Positions 8,343-17,583 are shown, counted from the stretch's first letter. The stretch is DNA of 64,000 nt from Chthoniobacterales bacterium (GCA_035274845.1 DATENU010000015.1:310001-374000), one strand, 5' to 3'. Notes: generated from the letters alone by a model not told the origin. Translations and numbers: made by a program.

Positions 8343-10160
8343 ATGTTCAGACGTATCTTGAAATGGACGCTGCGGATCGTGGCGCTGCTAATCCTCGTGG
8401 CGGCCATCTTTTTGGTCAATCTGATCTGGTTCCGTCCGTGGAGCTTGAACCTCTTTTACCAAAAGGTATTCGCGCAGGTGCTTTTCGAAGAGCCGGAGCT
8501 CCTCTCGTCGCTCGGCTTGGTCGAACAGTTCGGAATTACCAGCCACAATGGCAAACTCGGCGACGCCTCGCCGGCGCATCAGCAACGCTATTTCGATCGC
8601 GCGAAACAGAACCTGGCCGATCTCCGCGCTTATTCGATCGATCGCCAGACGCCGTCGCAGCGGCTTTCCACTCACATTCTCGATTGGTACATCAGCCGCG
8701 AGCTCGAGGGCGAAAAGTATCAGTGGCACAATTACCCGGTGAACCAGCTTTTCGGTGTCCAGAGCGAGTTCCCCTCATTCATGGCCGGCCAGCATCGGCT
8801 CCTCGCCCCGCGGGATTGCGAGTATTACCTCCAGCGGCTCGGCGCCGTCGGGACGAAGTTCGATCAATTGCTGGAAAGCCTGAAGGCGCGCGAACAAAGG
8901 CAGATTCTGCCGCCGCGTTTTGTGGTCGAGAAGGTCCTCGCCGAGATGAGCAGTTTCGTGGCCCAACCGGCCGCGCAAAATATTCTCGCCACTTCCTTCA
9001 GGGAGCGCGCCGCCAAGATCAAAGAACTGACTGACGCGCAGCGCGCCGATTTTCAAACGCGAGTGGAAACGGCGGTGACCAATCAGGTTTACCCGGCTTA
9101 CAAAAAGTTGATCGATTATTTCAATAGCGTTCTGCCGAAGACCACCACGGACGATGGCGTCTGGAAGCTGCCGGATGGCGATGCGTTTTATGCTTACGCC
9201 CTGCGCAAGAACACCACCACGACGCTGAAACCCGACGAGGTCCACGATCTCGGCCTGCGCGAAGTGGCGCGAATCGAAGAGGAGATGCGCGCCATTCTCG
9301 ATGCGAACGGGTTTGCCGGCCGCCCGATTGGCCAGGCGATCGACGAGCTCACCAAAGATCCGAAGTCTCATTTCCCGAACGACGACCAGGGCCGCCAGGA
9401 TGCGCTGGCCGAGTATACGCGCCTGATCTCCGACGCGATCGAACGGTCGAAACTCTTATTCCTGACCGTGCCGAAGGCGAAGGTGGAAGTGCGCCGCGTG
9501 CCGGAATTCAAACAAGCGACCTCTCCCGGCGCCTATTATCAGGGGGCGGCGATGGACGGCACGCGCCCCGGTGTTTTCTACGCGAACCTGCGCGATTTGA
9601 GCGAAATCCCGAAATGGTCGATGCCGACCCTAGCTTACCACGAAGGCGTTCCCGGACATCATTGGCAAATCGCGACAGCGCAGGAATTGAAGGGGCTGCC
9701 GCAGTTCCGGAAACTCATTCCGTTCACGGCCTACCAGGAAGGCTGGGCGCTTTACACCGAGTGGCTCGCCAAGGAGGCGGGCTGGTACGAGGGAAACCCA
9801 TTCGGCGATCTTGGGCGGCTGCAGGCGGAACTTTTCCGCGCGGTCCGGCTGGTAGTGGACACGGGGATTCACGCGAAGCGCTGGCCGCGGCAGCAGGCGA
9901 TCGATTACATGCGCGAGAAGACCGGCATGGGCGAAAAGGAAGTGACCGCCGAGATCGAGCGCTACATCGTAAATCCGGGCCAGGCGTGCGCCTACAAAGT
10001 GGGCATGCTCAAAATCCAGGAATTACGAAAGCGCGCGCAAACGGAGCTCGGAGCGAAGTTCGACCAGCGCCAGTTCCATGATGTGGTCTTGAAGAACGGC
10101 GCGTTGCCGCTCGAAATTCTCGAGGAGCAGATCAGCAATTACATCCAGCGGACGAAGTAG
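8343..10160 (+). CDS. DUF885 family membrane-anchored metallopeptidase-like protein
   Basis: 605 residues from ATG 8343; the frame is open back to 8139, but the hydrophobic anchor FRRILKWTLRIVALLILVAAIFL right after this ATG marks the start. One N-terminal membrane helix is followed by a large helical domain of the DUF885 family. The HExxx-HH motif is at residues 433-440 (HEGVPGHH), followed by YQEGWALYTEWL, which supplies the downstream acidic residue. These proteins are thought to be zinc peptidases facing the periplasm. It is divergent from the secretin N-domain gene, with a 160-bp gap that should hold both promoters. Confidence 0.85.
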   Translation: MFRRILKWTLRIVALLILVAAIFLVNLIWFRPWSLNLFYQKVFAQVLFEEPELLSSLGLVEQFGITSHNGKLGDASPAHQQRYFDRAKQNLADLRAYSIDRQTPSQRLSTHILDWYISRELEGEKYQWHNYPVNQLFGVQSEFPSFMAGQHRLLAPRDCEYYLQRLGAVGTKFDQLLESLKAREQRQILPPRFVVEKVLAEMSSFVAQPAAQNILATSFRERAAKIKELTDAQRADFQTRVETAVTNQVYPAYKKLIDYFNSVLPKTTTDDGVWKLPDGDAFYAYALRKNTTTTLKPDEVHDLGLREVARIEEEMRAILDANGFAGRPIGQAIDELTKDPKSHFPNDDQGRQDALAEYTRLISDAIERSKLLFLTVPKAKVEVRRVPEFKQATSPGAYYQGAAMDGTRPGVFYANLRDLSEIPKWSMPTLAYHEGVPGHHWQIATAQELKGLPQFRKLIPFTAYQEGWALYTEWLAKEAGWYEGNPFGDLGRLQAELFRAVRLVVDTGIHAKRWPRQQAIDYMREKTGMGEKEVTAEIERYIVNPGQACAYKVGMLKIQELRKRAQTELGAKFDQRQFHDVVLKNGALPLEILEEQISNYIQRTK

Positions 10161-10183
10161 CTTCTCCAAGACTTCGGCGCTGA

Positions 10184-12022
10184 TCAGAATAGATTCTGAA
10201 AAACGAGGCGAACGAACACGTTGCCCTTGTCGCCAAACGTCGGTCCGGAAATCGTGCGCAAATAGCCGGCTTCAAACTTGGCGGTCACAACCGTAAGCTG
10301 AATTCCGGCGCCTGCGGCAAACCAGGTTTCGTTGCTCCCGGCGGGCCCGGACAAACCGGCCGCGTCGAACATGAGGAGGGGTTTGATCGCGTAGAGGTTT
10401 GCCTCATCGATGATGAAGTGGGTGGCCGGCGTTACTTCTGCCAGAATCTCTTTCGCGCGCCGGGCAGCCTGGTCCGCGGTCAAGCCTTGTTGTTGCAGCG
10501 TTGCCGCCAGCAGGCTCGGGCCGGTGACGTCGATTTGCCTTCGGAGCAGCTGTTTGAGGGTAACCGGATTGCCATTGAGGTCGGGGATGTCGGTGTCTTC
10601 GTTTGGAATCAGCGGCATCGACCAGCGCGGAATTGGAATGGTTACGTTGAGGTTCACATTCCAGAACGTCTCGCCTCCAAAAGTGCTCGAGCCGTTTCGA
10701 AGATGCGCTTCGTTTTCTCCAAGGCTGCGAATTACCGGGCCGGCCGGCATATTCATCAGCGTGCTTCCGGTGGCGCTATCATAAAGGAACTGGCCCGGCG
10801 CGTTGCCGCCGAAAAACCTCGCGTAAGCGGGGACGTCCCCGAACGTGCGCCCGCCTCCGGCCACGACTTCGATTCCGATGGTTTGATTCGGAGCGACCGC
10901 GATCTCTTTTTCGTAACCAAGCCGCAACACCAACCGCTGGTAGGAGCTACCGGTTTGCCACGCGCTTTCCTCCCAAAGGGCCGCGCGAAAGAAACCGGTG
11001 ATCGTGGGCGGGATGGTATCCAAAAGAAGACGCGCGGTCTGTTCGTCCGCATCCTGGTTTGTCTTCGCTAACGTTTCGCCGTCGACGAAGCTGTCGCTGC
11101 TGCGGCGATAACCGGCGTTCGCATAAAAATGAGTATTCGGCGCGAGCTTGGATTTCAGGCCGAGAACGGCCGAGACCGCTTCGCCCGTATGCTCACCGGT
11201 TCCCAGCGGTTCCTTGATCGCGTCGAAGCCAGTCGAGAAGGTGAATTCTTCGAGGGCAGAACTCCGGTTGTTGAACGTGTAGGAAAAACCGGCGTTAGAC
11301 CGATAGAATGCTTCCTCGAGCGATTTCGTGCCCTCGGCCCGCAGGTCGATTTTATGAGTCAGTCCAAACGAATCGCTCATTCCGAACAGGGAAACGAGGT
11401 CTGTATCGATGCTCGCGGAAACGGCTGTGCCAAATGCGCGGTCATACGAAAGACTCGCTATCGGATTAAAGGCGCGCAGGGCCTCGGGCACATTTTTATA
11501 GATCGTGGCCCAGGGCGAGCGCGGGATTGGCAGCACATTGTTGCCGACCTCCACGAGCGAAATATCCACGTAGTAGGGTCGAAAGATTACGCCCACGGTT
11601 CCGTCCGCCGCCGACGTGTCGTAGTCGACCGTGATGTATAGGATGCCCACTTCACCCTTCGAGCGTAACCCAAGGCTGGTGTTCGCATTCGAAGTGATCG
11701 CGAGCCTTAGGGCATTCAGGGCGTCGGACAACTTTTCAGGCGTCAAGATATCGCCGGCGGCCAACGGTAATTTGATCTGCGCCATCCAACGCCCCTCAAC
11801 GGTAACAGACCGAACGCGCAAATCGTAAACGGCGCGGCGTGATGCGCCCGCGGTTTGTTCACGATCGCTTCGCCGGACCGCATTTTCCGCCGGGCCAAAG
11901 TCGAGGCTGACCGGCGCCGCATCCTGGCCCGCGCACCAATGCCCCAGGACGAAAATAAGCAGGAACAAGGAAAGTCCTGCCCCGGGCGGCGGCGAGCCGG
12001 TTAACCGAGGAGAGATTTTCAC
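10184..12022 (-). CDS. Omp85/two-partner-secretion-like outer-membrane beta-barrel protein
   Basis: 612 residues. A signal peptide (GLSLFLLIFVLGHWCAG) is followed by a POTRA-like region in which the VYDLRVRSVTVEG and LPLAAGDILTPEKLSDALNALR pattern is visible, then a ~400-residue beta-barrel with alternating aromatic strands. The C-terminus ends FVRLVFQNLF, with the terminal Phe recognised by the BAM machinery. The segment IRSLGENEAHL resembles the conserved (V/I)RGY-E motif of Omp85 barrels, although Arg-Gly is Arg-Ser here. It may insert or export a partner protein; no partner is adjacent. Its stop is convergent with the DUF885 gene, 23 bp apart. Confidence 0.7.
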   Translation of the reverse strand: MKISPRLTGSPPPGAGLSLFLLIFVLGHWCAGQDAAPVSLDFGPAENAVRRSDREQTAGASRRAVYDLRVRSVTVEGRWMAQIKLPLAAGDILTPEKLSDALNALRLAITSNANTSLGLRSKGEVGILYITVDYDTSAADGTVGVIFRPYYVDISLVEVGNNVLPIPRSPWATIYKNVPEALRAFNPIASLSYDRAFGTAVSASIDTDLVSLFGMSDSFGLTHKIDLRAEGTKSLEEAFYRSNAGFSYTFNNRSSALEEFTFSTGFDAIKEPLGTGEHTGEAVSAVLGLKSKLAPNTHFYANAGYRRSSDSFVDGETLAKTNQDADEQTARLLLDTIPPTITGFFRAALWEESAWQTGSSYQRLVLRLGYEKEIAVAPNQTIGIEVVAGGGRTFGDVPAYARFFGGNAPGQFLYDSATGSTLMNMPAGPVIRSLGENEAHLRNGSSTFGGETFWNVNLNVTIPIPRWSMPLIPNEDTDIPDLNGNPVTLKQLLRRQIDVTGPSLLAATLQQQGLTADQAARRAKEILAEVTPATHFIIDEANLYAIKPLLMFDAAGLSGPAGSNETWFAAGAGIQLTVVTAKFEAGYLRTISGPTFGDKGNVFVRLVFQNLF

Positions 12023-12083
12023 AAACGCGTCCGAAGACGTTTTCGAGTTCCCGGCGGCGACGAATTCCTGAGGTTTAATCAGG

Positions 12084-12497
12084 TCACACGCTCACGTTCA
12101 CTACCTGACTCATCGCATCATGAATGGCCTGCTTCTGCGCGTCCGTCGGATTCTGGTCACCGACGATGGCTTTGGCCGCCGGATAGACGTTGCTCACCAG
12201 TTGGTCGGCCTGAGGCTGCGTGACACCTTGCGCTGCCATCGTTTGCAAGCTTTGCTGTTCGACTGGCGTGCCTGAGGTAAAGGAGACATGAACCAGCAGC
12301 ACGTCGGGTTGTCCCGCCTCGACCTTCGAGAGATCGAAGACGAGCTTCCAAATAGCATCCGCCGTGGGAGTGCAGTCGCGTTCGACGCTGACGTTAAACT
12401 TAAATCCCGATTCGGGACTAAAAACCATTACGTCGAGAAGAAACGGTTTGCAGACTTTCGGTCCGCCAGGAACAACTGTGGTGGAAGAATCGGGCAT
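12084..12497 (-). CDS. Hypothetical protein
   Basis: 137 residues, soluble, with no signal peptide or membrane segment. The middle (GFKFNVSVERDCTPTADAIWKLVFDLSKV) looks beta-rich and the C-terminal half helical (QPQADQLVSNVYPAAKAIVGD). It ends NVSV. No family is recognised. It is 61 bp upstream of the Omp85-like gene on the same strand and could share its transcript. About 220 bp without any recognisable feature lie between it and the E1-E2 gene end. Confidence 0.55.
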   Translation of the reverse strand: MPDSSTTVVPGGPKVCKPFLLDVMVFSPESGFKFNVSVERDCTPTADAIWKLVFDLSKVEAGQPDVLLVHVSFTSGTPVEQQSLQTMAAQGVTQPQADQLVSNVYPAAKAIVGDQNPTDAQKQAIHDAMSQVVNVSV

Positions 12498-12716
12498 GGG
12501 TAGGTCCTCGGGTTAGGGCTAGGTGAGCCTGGGAGGTCGAACCTCGCGGCTGATTGCTTTTCGAGTACGATTAAGCCGCCAGCGTGGTCAAGACAATTCG
12601 CGACCAGCAAGTGTCACGTCATCCCGAGCGAAGCGCTGCGGAATCGAGGCACCCCGTCAAACGTCGTCCGAGTCCCACCAGGACGCCAGAGCCTGACAAC
12701 CCGCGCAAAACGCCGG

Positions 12717-15700
12717 TTATTTTCCAGCCGATGTCTTCGTCGCAGCCGGTATCGCGAAATTCTCGATCAATCCTTTGATCTCGTGGACAAAATTGGCGGC
12801 GCCGGCGCCATTCACAACTCTGTGATCGAAGGTCAGGGATAGGGTGATGACTTCGGCGGGCTCGGTCTTCCTTCCATCGCCAATCGCTTCGTAATGGGCG
12901 GAACCAACGAAGAGGGTGCCCACGGATGGCGGCACCACAATCGGCGCCGCGGCCCGGACACCGAATGCGCCCAAACTGCTGATGACCAACGGCGCGTTCA
13001 TCGCATCGACTCGCCCTTCGCGGGTCTCCGCGACAGTTTCGTTGTAGCGCTTCACAAAATCGGGCCAATCGCGCGTGTTCGCCTTCGTCACCACCGCGGT
13101 CGCCAACCGGTCGCCGTCGATTGCGACGGCAATGCCGAGATCGAATTCGTCGTTCTCGACGATGCGATCGTCGTCCAAAATAATGCGGCGAAACGGAGCG
13201 TGCTTCTCCATTGCCCTAACGACCGACCAAGCCACCATCACGGAGGGCGAAGCGGCATTCTTGCCTTCTTCCATCTTGGCCTTTTCGCGCGCGCTCCGAA
13301 TCGCGTCCCAGCGGGCGTCGATCTGCAGGTTTGCCGGGACGACGCGTCCAAGCCGCCGGACAATCGTCGGGGAAAGTGCCGGCTCGATCGTTTCTCTCGA
13401 CGGGACCTGCTTCTTCATCTCCCGAACGGGCGGAGCTACCTCTCGCCGCATCGATTCATCTTCAGCGCCGTTCGCCTTCTGTTGCGGCGAGGCTTCCGCG
13501 GCCGTTTCGAATTGCTCGGCGAACGAATCACCCTCCGCGAGGATTTCGCCGATCTCCTGTCCAATCTCGACGGTGTCGCCGACCTGCGTTTTCCATTCGC
13601 CCATCGTCCCGGCGAAAGAGGACTCGATCGGGTAAACCGCCTTGTCGGTCTCCACTTCGCAAAGCGGATCGTCGAGCTCGATCTTGTCGCCCGGCTTTTT
13701 CAGGAGCGTGACGACCTTGGCGTTGCGAATGCCTTCGCCCATGATCGGGATCGTGATCTTTTGTGCCCGCATTCTCTTGTTGTAGCCGGGATCGGCGCTC
13801 TCAGCAGGCTTTTTTGATAACGACGGCCCGCTTGGAGACGGCCCGCTTGGAGACGGCCCGCCATCGGGCCGTTGGGATTCAGCTGGAACCGCAGATTCGA
13901 CGGCAGATTCGACAGACCCCACGGCACGGGGGCGTGCCGTCTCCAAACGTGCCGTCTCCATGGAGATCGATCGCCTTAGCGCGGCGACGATGCGTTTCAC
14001 ATCGGGGAGCGCGGCATATTCGTAAATCGGGTTGTAGCCGATCATGACATTCGTTTTGCTTACGAGAATTGGCGGCGCGATCAGCTCGCTCCAAATCTCC
14101 GGGACACCAGCCAGATGCGAGACAATCATCTGGCCGACGCTGCAATTTTCGCTGTCCTCCTGGACAATCACGAGCCGGCCAGTGCGCGCCACCGATTCCT
14201 CGATCGCGGCGCGATCCCACGGAACGATCGAACGCAGATCAAGCAGATCGACACTGATTTCGTCGCCGATTTCCTGGAGCGCTTCGAGCGATTTCTCGAC
14301 CGTGTTTCCCCAGGCCACCAGCGTGACCTGGGACCCGCTGGCGCGTTTCCGCGCCACGCCCAACGGGACCGCGAGGACCGGCTCGGCGGATTCGTGTTCG
14401 GCCCAGAGAAGATGCTTCGGGATCAGGACGAAGGTCGGATCTTCGCAATGCATCGCCGTCCACAGGAGACCGGCGGCATCCTCCGGCGTGCTCGGAATGG
14501 CGACGTTGATTCCCGGATAATGGGCGAGCGCCGCTTCATTCGCCTGGCTGTGCCAAAGGCTGCCGCCCGGCAAATACGCTCCGTAAGGCGCATAGATCAC
14601 AACCGGACAGGTCCACGAGCCGTACGAGCGCCAGCGCAGCGTGGAAAGATTCGTCACGAGCTGGTTCCAGCCCGGCCCAATGAAGTCGATGAATTGCAGC
14701 TCGAAGACCGGCCGCTTCCCATACGAGGCCAGGCCACAGGCGACGCCCAGAATCGTCGATTCGGCCAGGGGCGAGTTGTAAACCTGTTTCGGAAATTCGG
14801 TCGAAAGTTTTTGGGTAAGACGGAAAACGCCGCCCTTCGGATCCTCCACATCCTCGCCAAAGATGATGCGAGCGGGATTCTTCTCGAGCCCGAGCCGGAG
14901 CGTTTTGTTAACCGTGTCGCCGATCCGGTATTTGCCCGCGGGCAAAACTTCGTCATCGAGCTGCGGCAGTTCTGCCGTGACCTGGACATTCAGCTCGTCC
15001 GCTGACGGATCTTCGGCGCGCTCGGCCTCCGCGAATTCGTTGCGGATCCGTTCCTTGATCTCCTTGTCGAGATTTGTGTATTCGTCCGCCGTGAGCACGC
15101 CCTCGGCGATCAGGCGCTCGCTCCAGGAGCGCAGCGGGTCGCACTTCTCGCATTCGGCCAGTTCTTCCGCGGTCCGGTAAAGTTTCTGGTCGTCGGAACT
15201 TGTGTGGCTGGAAAGCCGTTCCATGTTGACCCAGAAAAAGACGGGCCCGTTGCCAGCGCGCATCGACTCGAAAGCTTTCGTGCCTTCGTCGTAAATCTGC
15301 TGGATGTCGCTCCCGTCGATTTCCTTCCAGTCGTTAGGTTGAAGAACATCGAGAGCGCGCGGGTTGATCTTGCGCGTCGGGCTGCTGATTCCGTATTTGT
15401 TGTCCTCGACGACGAAAAGCACCGGCAGCTTGCGTTCTTTGGCAAAACAAACCGCCTCAAAAAAATCGCCCTGGCGCGTGGCGGCGTCGCCCACGGTGGT
15501 AACGACCACATTTTCTTTCTTATCGAGCTGGATTCCCCAGGCGATGCCGCACGCTGGCAGCAGCTGCGAACCGGTCGGAGTGGGGACGCTCCAGATCCCG
15601 CGGGATGCATAACTGTAATGCGACGGCATTTGCCGGCCGTGGCTCTGGCCCTTGCGTTTGGCAAAATAATCCAGGGCCAACTCGCTCGACGCGACCCCCC

Positions 15701-15917
15701 GTCCGAGAACGAGGCCGCGGTCGCGATAATAGGGCACAACGTAATCACCCTGCGTCATCGCAATCCCGAGCGCAGCCAGGCCTTCGTGGCCCATGCCGGA
15801 GACATGGAAATGGCCTTTGCCCTGGCGGTTTAGGTTTTGCTCGCGCAGATCGCCGTGCCGGCTCTCGAGCAGGATCGTGAGGAGGCGCAGCTTATCTTTT
15901 TTGGTCAAGGCGGGCAT
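12717..15917 (-). CDS. Fused 2-oxoacid dehydrogenase E1(alpha+beta)-E2 protein
   Basis: 1066 residues in one frame. Residues ~10-310 are E1-alpha, with the ThDP motif GDAATRQG at 143-150 and N173. Residues ~330-650 are E1-beta (FGEDVEDPKGGVFR at 353-366). A lipoyl domain starts at M716, with the lipoylated Lys in ETDKA at K759, and the E2 acyltransferase core ends with DHRVVNG at 1031-1037, where the usual Asp is Asn. It converts pyruvate or branched-chain 2-oxo acids to acyl-CoA. The E1-E2 linker (652-715) is encoded largely by a foldback repeat. An internal start at M716 (13772) could also give free E2. The frame opens to 16121 but begins inside a tRNA-like gene, so ATG 15917 is chosen. Confidence 0.85.
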   Translation of the reverse strand: MPALTKKDKLRLLTILLESRHGDLREQNLNRQGKGHFHVSGMGHEGLAALGIAMTQGDYVVPYYRDRGLVLGRGVASSELALDYFAKRKGQSHGRQMPSHYSYASRGIWSVPTPTGSQLLPACGIAWGIQLDKKENVVVTTVGDAATRQGDFFEAVCFAKERKLPVLFVVEDNKYGISSPTRKINPRALDVLQPNDWKEIDGSDIQQIYDEGTKAFESMRAGNGPVFFWVNMERLSSHTSSDDQKLYRTAEELAECEKCDPLRSWSERLIAEGVLTADEYTNLDKEIKERIRNEFAEAERAEDPSADELNVQVTAELPQLDDEVLPAGKYRIGDTVNKTLRLGLEKNPARIIFGEDVEDPKGGVFRLTQKLSTEFPKQVYNSPLAESTILGVACGLASYGKRPVFELQFIDFIGPGWNQLVTNLSTLRWRSYGSWTCPVVIYAPYGAYLPGGSLWHSQANEAALAHYPGINVAIPSTPEDAAGLLWTAMHCEDPTFVLIPKHLLWAEHESAEPVLAVPLGVARKRASGSQVTLVAWGNTVEKSLEALQEIGDEISVDLLDLRSIVPWDRAAIEESVARTGRLVIVQEDSENCSVGQMIVSHLAGVPEIWSELIAPPILVSKTNVMIGYNPIYEYAALPDVKRIVAALRRSISMETARLETARPRAVGSVESAVESAVPAESQRPDGGPSPSGPSPSGPSLSKKPAESADPGYNKRMRAQKITIPIMGEGIRNAKVVTLLKKPGDKIELDDPLCEVETDKAVYPIESSFAGTMGEWKTQVGDTVEIGQEIGEILAEGDSFAEQFETAAEASPQQKANGAEDESMRREVAPPVREMKKQVPSRETIEPALSPTIVRRLGRVVPANLQIDARWDAIRSAREKAKMEEGKNAASPSVMVAWSVVRAMEKHAPFRRIILDDDRIVENDEFDLGIAVAIDGDRLATAVVTKANTRDWPDFVKRYNETVAETREGRVDAMNAPLVISSLGAFGVRAAAPIVVPPSVGTLFVGSAHYEAIGDGRKTEPAEVITLSLTFDHRVVNGAGAANFVHEIKGLIENFAIPAATKTSAGK
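13832..13960. repeat. GGAGACGGC foldback element inside the E1-E2 coding region
   Basis: The ends carry TTGGAGACGGCCCGC repeated on the left and GCGTGCCGTCTCC and CGTGCCGTCTCCA on the right. Interior arms CGGGCCGTTGGGATTC and CCCCACGGCACG repeat the architecture of the thrC-lysC intergenic element at 17584-17680. It encodes the Pro/Ser/Arg-rich segment METARLETARPRAVG... through GPSPSGPSPSG between the E1-beta and lipoyl domains, and all three-base phases stay open. Confidence 0.8.
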
Positions 15918-15980
15918 TTCGCCCAAATACTCAACTCTCCAGCGAAGCGCGGCAACTCGCGTTTCGCGTCGCGACAAACC

Positions 15981-16012
15981 AAGGAGCGGCGATTTGAAAT
16001 CGCCGTCTTTTT
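15981..16012. repeat. AAGGAGCGGCG hairpin upstream of E1-E2
   Basis: A single palindrome (GGCGATTTGAAATCGCC) preceded by AAGGAGC and followed by GTCTTTTTTC. Read on the plus strand, the T run after the stem looks like an intrinsic terminator. It lies between the E1 start and the tRNA-like gene. Confidence 0.6.
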
Positions 16013-16047
16013 TCCGAAGCGGGTAGTGTCCTAATTTGAAATTGACG

Positions 16048-16135
16048 CGCCCGCCGCAGGACTCGAACCTGCATCTCCGCCATAGGTTTCCGCTGGCACG
16101 GATTGGCGGCGTTCTTTCCATTCTACTAAACGGGC
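16048..16135 (-). tRNA. tRNA-like gene with enlarged anticodon loop, type undetermined
   Basis: The minus strand folds as a cloverleaf. Acceptor GCCCGTT pairs with GGCGGGC (two G-U), and the T arm is canonical, with GCAGG, loop TTCGAGT and CCTGC. The D-loop contains AATGGAAA with the usual GG, although the D stem GTAG/GAAC has two mismatches. The anticodon stem CCGCC/GGCGG encloses 23 nt instead of 7, itself able to form TCCG/CGGA. Total length is 88 nt and CCA is not encoded. No register gives U33 before a standard anticodon, so the amino acid cannot be named; D-loop A20 and a CCT near the 3' side of the loop would suit Arg. It may be degenerate. Confidence 0.55.
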
Positions 16136-16217
16136 CTCTTCCACGAGAAGAGACCCGACTTCAGTTCGCAATTTTTTTCTTTTTTCTAAATTAGAAAATT
16201 CTAAAGAAAAGAATTGA

Positions 16218-16382
16218 CTATTGCTGCCGTGAAGCGGCGGCAATCGCCACTTTGACGGCGGTCTGCGGTGAATCCACTGGCGGAATTTCTAGGACGGCGA
16301 CGGTCTTGGTTTTGTCGTCGTCGTCTCGATATTGCCACGCGTACGCGCGCTGGGCTTTGTCATGCCCCAATAAATAGGACAC
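16218..16382 (-). CDS. Possible small protein (54 aa)
   Basis: A GTG-initiated frame (a second GTG lies at 16385) encodes 54 residues: VSYLLGHDKAQRAYAWQ, then an acidic RDDDDK run, then VAVLEIPPVDSPQ and an Ala-rich end. The residue pattern looks coding, and the other frames here are broken or rich in Arg/Pro. No clear ribosome-binding site is visible and no family is recognised. A foldback repeat lies directly upstream, which may have displaced the original start. Confidence 0.35.
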   Translation of the reverse strand: MSYLLGHDKAQRAYAWQYRDDDDKTKTVAVLEIPPVDSPQTAVKVAIAAASRQQ

Positions 16383-16415
16383 CACCCCGGAGCGAGGCCG
16401 CTGGACAAGACGATT

Positions 16416-16441
16416 CGGCGGTTTTGAACCGCCGCTCCTTG
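16416..16441. repeat. AAGGAGCGGCGG hairpin upstream of thrC
   Basis: CGGCGGTTTTGAACCGCCG followed by CTCCTTG is the inverted form of the AAGGAGCG family. It sits 35 bp before the thrC start, between divergent genes. Confidence 0.65.
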
Positions 16442-16475
16442 TAAAAGACAGCGGCTTGCGACACTTGTTCTTCGA

Positions 16476-17582
16476 GTGAACAAGTCGCCGGAAATCATGC
16501 CGAACCGGGGCAGGGGAGTAATCGCCCGATACCGCGAGTTTCTTCCCGTCACGGACGCAACCCCGATCGTCTCGTTAGGCGAAGGCGGGACGCCGCTCAT
16601 CTTCTCGCCCCGGCTCAGCGCCATCGTCGGGCGCGGCTGCGAAGTCCATTTGAAATACGAAGGCCTCAACCCGACCTGCTCCTTCAAGGATCGCGGAATG
16701 ACCGTCGCCGTTTCCAAAGCCGCGGAGCGCGGAGCGGCTGCGCTCATTTGCGCATCGACCGGCAACACCTCCGCCTCGGCGGCCGCCTATGCCGCTCGCG
16801 CCGGCCTTCGTTGCGTGGTCGTTTTGCCGGCGGGAAAAATCGCCAGCGGTAAGTTGCTCCAGGCCTTTGCCTACGGCGCTAAAGTGATCGCGATCGACGG
16901 CAACTTCGACGACGCCCTCCTCATCGTCCGGAAACTGGGCGAGCGGGCGGATTTCGCGATCGTGAACTCGATCAATCCCGACCGCATCGCCGGCCAAAAA
17001 ACCGCCGCCTTCGAAATCGTGGATGAACTCGGCAACGCGCCCAATTTCCATCTTCTCCCGCTGGGCAACGCCGGGAACCTCACGGCGTATTGGGCCGGTT
17101 ACCGGGAATATCAGAACGCGGGCAAATCAACGACGCTGCCCGCCATGCTCGGTTTCCAGGCTGCCGGCGCTGCCCCAATTTTTCACGGGCGCGCCATCGA
17201 GAACCCGGAAACGATCGCGTCCGCGATCCGGATCGGCAATCCGGCCAGCTGGAAAGCGGCGTCACAGGCCGTCGCCGATTCCAGGGGCGCAGTGGATATC
17301 GTGACCGACGAAGAGATTCTCGCCGCGCAACAATGGCTGGCGAGGAACGAGGGGATTTTTGTCGAGCCGGCCAGCGCCGCGCCAATCGCGGGGTTGTTCA
17401 AGTGTTGCGAGCCGAAGCGAAATCCCGCGTATACCTTTTCGCAAATACCCGAGGAAAGCCGGATCGTTTGCACGGTGACCGGCCACGGCTTGAAAGATCC
17501 CGAAGCGATGGCGAATCAGACAAGCGCCCTGACTACAGTCGCCGCAAATGAGCGCGCTGTTCTCGACGCGATTGGCTTTTAG
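16476..17582 (+). CDS. thrC: Threonine synthase
   Basis: 368 residues, PLP fold type II. The PLP-binding Lys is K71 in CSFKDRG, with [20 protein letters not shown] as the phosphate/Asn loop and a late [10 protein letters not shown] motif, all typical of the shorter threonine synthase class. It makes threonine from O-phosphohomoserine. A second ATG at 16497 is also possible. It is followed by lysC on the same strand after a foldback repeat, so the first and last steps of the aspartate-threonine branch sit side by side. Confidence 0.92.
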   Translation: MNKSPEIMPNRGRGVIARYREFLPVTDATPIVSLGEGGTPLIFSPRLSAIVGRGCEVHLKYEGLNPTCSFKDRGMTVAVSKAAERGAAALICASTGNTSASAAAYAARAGLRCVVVLPAGKIASGKLLQAFAYGAKVIAIDGNFDDALLIVRKLGERADFAIVNSINPDRIAGQKTAAFEIVDELGNAPNFHLLPLGNAGNLTAYWAGYREYQNAGKSTTLPAMLGFQAAGAAPIFHGRAIENPETIASAIRIGNPASWKAASQAVADSRGAVDIVTDEEILAAQQWLARNEGIFVEPASAAPIAGLFKCCEPKRNPAYTFSQIPEESRIVCTVTGHGLKDPEAMANQTSALTTVAANERAVLDAIGF

Positions 17583-17583
17583 G

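Noticed and set aside
12894-15833. Long plus-strand frames antisense to the E1-E2 gene
   Set aside because: They are rich in Arg, Pro and His, have no domain pattern and follow third-position GC bias of the real minus-strand gene.
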